In this document: positions 61,864 through 64,000 of the stretch, one piece after another
How positions within the stretch are numbered: the first letter of the stretch is position 1
Layout: each line of letters opens with the position of its first letter
Source of the DNA: CAYJFG01 sp964369405
GTDB lineage: Bacteria > Bacillota > Clostridia > Oscillospirales > Acutalibacteraceae
NCBI GenBank assembly: GCA_964369405.1
Contig: CAYJGB010000001.1
Span: 115,111 to 179,110 of the forward strand
Reading direction: 5' to 3'
Length of the DNA: 64,000 bases
Position numbers and translations under genes: made by a program
Notes under the pieces: model-generated
The model's database searches: none
What the model saw: only the letters and a program-made list of their open reading frames with translations
What the model was told of the DNA's origin: nothing

Positions 61864-62506
61864 TAATAATAATATTACACATACTAAAAGAAGAACTACT
61901 CCTACAAATAAGAAAAAAAGCTGTGGGTTTAAAATAGCAATTGTAGCGATTGTTGTTGCCGTAATTCTTACGTTGTCTATAATTTTTATAATAAAGTTTT
62001 TTGAGTATACTAGTGAAGAATATATTAAAATAATGTATCCATTGGAATATTCAGAGATTGTAGAGGAAATGTCAGAAAAGTATGATGTTCAACAGGAATT
62101 AATATATGCAATCATTAAAACAGAGAGTAATTTTGATGAAAAAGCAGAATCACCAGTGGGTGCATTAGGACTTATGCAAATTATGCCTACTACTTTTGAG
62201 TGGTTACAAACGTATAATGATGGTGAAATAACTATGGATACAGAAGAGTTATTTAATCCAGAAGTAAATATTGAATATGGTACAATATTTTTACAATTTC
62301 TTCTTGATAGATATGATTCTATAGAATGTGTAGCGGCAGGATATAATGCTGGTTTTGGCGCTGTTGATGAATGGCTAACAAATCCAGAGTATTCAGAAGA
62401 TGGAGTTACACTATCATACATACCATATCCAGAAACAGAAAACTATGTAGAAAAAGTTGAAATAGCTATGTTTGAATATGAAAAAATATTAAATGAGAAT
62501 AATTAA
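61856..62506 (+). CDS. Membrane-anchored lytic transglycosylase (SLT domain)
   Basis: ATG 61856, 7 bases after GAGAGGTG, gives 216 residues. A cytoplasmic N-terminus rich in Thr/Lys/Arg precedes one membrane helix (about 23-47). The outside SLT domain has the catalytic Glu in IIKTESNFDEKA, GALGLMQIMP and YNAGFGAVDEWL. It cleaves peptidoglycan glycan strands to anhydro-MurNAc ends, helping wall turnover or insertion of complexes. The gene overlaps the end of coaE. Confidence 0.92.
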   Translation: MTDNNNITHTKRRTTPTNKKKSCGFKIAIVAIVVAVILTLSIIFIIKFFEYTSEEYIKIMYPLEYSEIVEEMSEKYDVQQELIYAIIKTESNFDEKAESPVGALGLMQIMPTTFEWLQTYNDGEITMDTEELFNPEVNIEYGTIFLQFLLDRYDSIECVAAGYNAGFGAVDEWLTNPEYSEDGVTLSYIPYPETENYVEKVEIAMFEYEKILNENN

Positions 62507-62523
62507 GTAGAGGAGTTATCAAT

Positions 62524-63936
62524 ATGTTAGATAAAAAGGAAGAAAAATCAATAGCAAGTGAATTAAAAGAAAAATTATTTATAAGTAAAAAGTCAGGTAT
62601 CAATAAATTAGAAGAAAAAGATATTAATACAGCCGATGAGTTTTGTAATGATTATAAAAATTTTCTTGATATTTCAAAAACAGAAAGAGAAACAATAGTA
62701 GCATCGCTTGATATTGCAAAAAAAGCAGGTTTTGTTGAATTTGATTGTGAGAAAAATTATAAATCAGGCGATAAAATATATAGTATAAACAGAGATAAAA
62801 ATATTATTTTAGCTGTAATAGGTAAAAATGGGTGCAAAGATGGTGTTAATTTTGCTATTGCTCATGTTGACTCACCAAGACTTGATTTAAAACCTAATCC
62901 ACTTTACGAAGCAAATGACTTAGCGCTACTTAAAACTCATTATTATGGTGGTATAAAAAAATATCAATGGACAGCTATACCATTATCATTACATGGTGTT
63001 GTTGTACTTAAAAATGGAGAAAAAATCACTATAAATATTGGAGAAAAAGAAACAGACCCTATTTTCTGTATTACTGATTTGTTGCCTCATTTAGCAAAAG
63101 AACAAGCAACAAAACCACTTGCTCAAAGTATAGCTGGCGAAGATTTAAACATATTAGTAGGAAGTCGTCCATTTAAAGATGATAAAGAATCAGAATTAGT
63201 TAAATTAAATATACTAAACATATTATATAATGATTACAATATTACAGAGTCAGATTTTTTATCAGCTGAACTAGAATTAGTTCCAGCACTAAAAGCAAGA
63301 GATATCGGTTTTGATAGAAGTATGATTGGTGCATATGGCCATGATGATAGAGTTTGTGCATATACTGCACTTATGTCAATAGTTAATTGTACCACTCCAG
63401 AAAAGACAGCTGTTACTGTGTTAGTCGATAAAGAAGAAGTTGGCAGTGATGGTAATACAGGTATGCAAAGTGATTTTATGAAATACTTCATAATGGATTT
63501 GGCAGAAAAAGAGGGTGTAAAAGCTCATAAAGTGCTTTCGAAGAGTAAATGTTTATCAGCTGATGTTAATGCAGGATTTGACCCTACTTATCCTAGTGCA
63601 TATGAGCCAAATAATAGTTGCTATATAAATAAAGGTGTTGTTATAACAAAATACACAGGTCATGGTGGTAAGTACGATACATCAGACGCATCAGCAGAAT
63701 TTATGGCTGAAATAAGAGAAATGCTTGATAGTGATGATATATTGTGGCAAACAGGTGAACTAGGTCGAGTGGACTTAGGCGGAGGTGGTACAATAGCAAA
63801 GTACGTAGCTAACTTAAATGTAGATGTTGTAGATTTAGGAGTACCAGTGCTTTCAATGCATGCGCCAATGGAAATTGTATCTAAAGTAGACGTATATATG
63901 GCGTATAGAGCGTTTGTTACATTTTTGAATAAATAA
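62524..63936 (+). CDS. M18-family aminopeptidase
   Basis: The 470-residue zinc aminopeptidase has the expected ligands in AIAHVDSPRLDLKPNP (His), YGHDDRVCAYTAL (Asp), VDKEEVGSDGN (Glu pair) and VLSMHAPMEIVSKVD (final His). M18 enzymes are large homo-dodecamers in the cytoplasm that remove N-terminal residues, often acidic or hydrophobic ones. The RBS is AGAGGAG. A terminator follows. Confidence 0.93.
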   Translation: MLDKKEEKSIASELKEKLFISKKSGINKLEEKDINTADEFCNDYKNFLDISKTERETIVASLDIAKKAGFVEFDCEKNYKSGDKIYSINRDKNIILAVIGKNGCKDGVNFAIAHVDSPRLDLKPNPLYEANDLALLKTHYYGGIKKYQWTAIPLSLHGVVVLKNGEKITINIGEKETDPIFCITDLLPHLAKEQATKPLAQSIAGEDLNILVGSRPFKDDKESELVKLNILNILYNDYNITESDFLSAELELVPALKARDIGFDRSMIGAYGHDDRVCAYTALMSIVNCTTPEKTAVTVLVDKEEVGSDGNTGMQSDFMKYFIMDLAEKEGVKAHKVLSKSKCLSADVNAGFDPTYPSAYEPNNSCYINKGVVITKYTGHGGKYDTSDASAEFMAEIREMLDSDDILWQTGELGRVDLGGGGTIAKYVANLNVDVVDLGVPVLSMHAPMEIVSKVDVYMAYRAFVTFLNK

Positions 63937-63949
63937 TATAAGTTGAGCT

Positions 63950-63979
63950 AGTGCTATTGTGATAAAAAGCAATAGCACT
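63950..63979 (+). terminator. Terminator after the M18 aminopeptidase gene
   Basis: AGTGCTATTG (63950-63959) pairs perfectly with CAATAGCACT (63970-63979) and is followed by ATAATTTTA. Confidence 0.6.
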
Positions 63980-64000
63980 ATAATTTTAGCGAAATATGAC

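Overview
This AT-rich, gene-dense window looks like the chromosome of an anaerobic low-GC Bacillota, class Clostridia. The pointers are an activase of 2-hydroxyacyl-CoA dehydratases, two [FeFe]-hydrogenase-type proteins with a Rex-like operator, a YqhD-type alcohol dehydrogenase, frequent TTG/GTG starts with strong Shine-Dalgarno sites, and no respiratory genes. I cannot name genus or family from the sequence. No CRISPR array, phage or intact insertion sequence was seen.

Layout. 1-3354 (minus): a dehydratase activase cut by the window edge, and acpP. 3612-11820 (plus): an aromatic amino acid supra-operon aroE-aroK-[leader]-aroF-tyrA-aroB-aroA-aroC-pheA. It holds every common-pathway step except 3-dehydroquinate dehydratase, plus both branch enzymes to prephenate products. 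Between aroK and aroF lies a 38-residue leader peptide rich in Phe, Tyr and Trp, an intrinsic terminator and a competing antiterminator pairing, which is a classical attenuator. 11845-17533: an SDR oxidoreductase, a copper module copA(Z)-csoR with a CsoR-like operator at its start, tcdA, and a D-2-hydroxyacid dehydrogenase. 17607-21624 (minus): a membrane protein, a class B PBP and an FHA-RodA fusion, the last two a peptidoglycan polymerase/transpeptidase pair.

21836-31041: a cyclase-family protein, two exported proteins of unknown role, a HAD hydrolase, a CapD/PglF-type sugar-nucleotide dehydratase, an Ogt-AlkD DNA-alkylation repair pair and an AbgT transporter. A striking four-armed inverted-repeat element sits at 24369-24497. 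31344-31847: five tRNA genes (Gly, Arg, His, Lys, Gln) separated by long hairpins.

33629-52453 (plus) is the most interesting part: a Gram-positive Pel-like exopolysaccharide locus. It encodes a DUF2304 protein, a PelD-like c-di-GMP receptor whose N-terminus is a degenerate (apparently non-catalytic) sugar-epimerase fold, a PelE-like protein, a DPM1-like glycosyltransferase, an unassigned membrane-anchored protein in the place of PelA/PelB, PelF, PelG, a second flippase and five more GT2 glycosyltransferases. Four of those GT2 genes are tandem paralogues. The last gene joins two substrate-binding-like domains to a dead GGDEF and an intact EAL domain. The locus therefore seems to carry its own c-di-GMP receptor and its own c-di-GMP phosphodiesterase.

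52798-57341 (minus): a thioredoxin-like [2Fe-2S] protein, a PAS-containing sensory-type [FeFe]-hydrogenase, a SpoIIE-type phosphatase and an [FeFe]-hydrogenase with all H-cluster cysteines, preceded by a near-perfect Rex site. 57677-63936 (plus): housekeeping genes: U32 peptidase, DUF951, prfA, Sua5/TsaC, coaE, a lytic transglycosylase and an M18 aminopeptidase.
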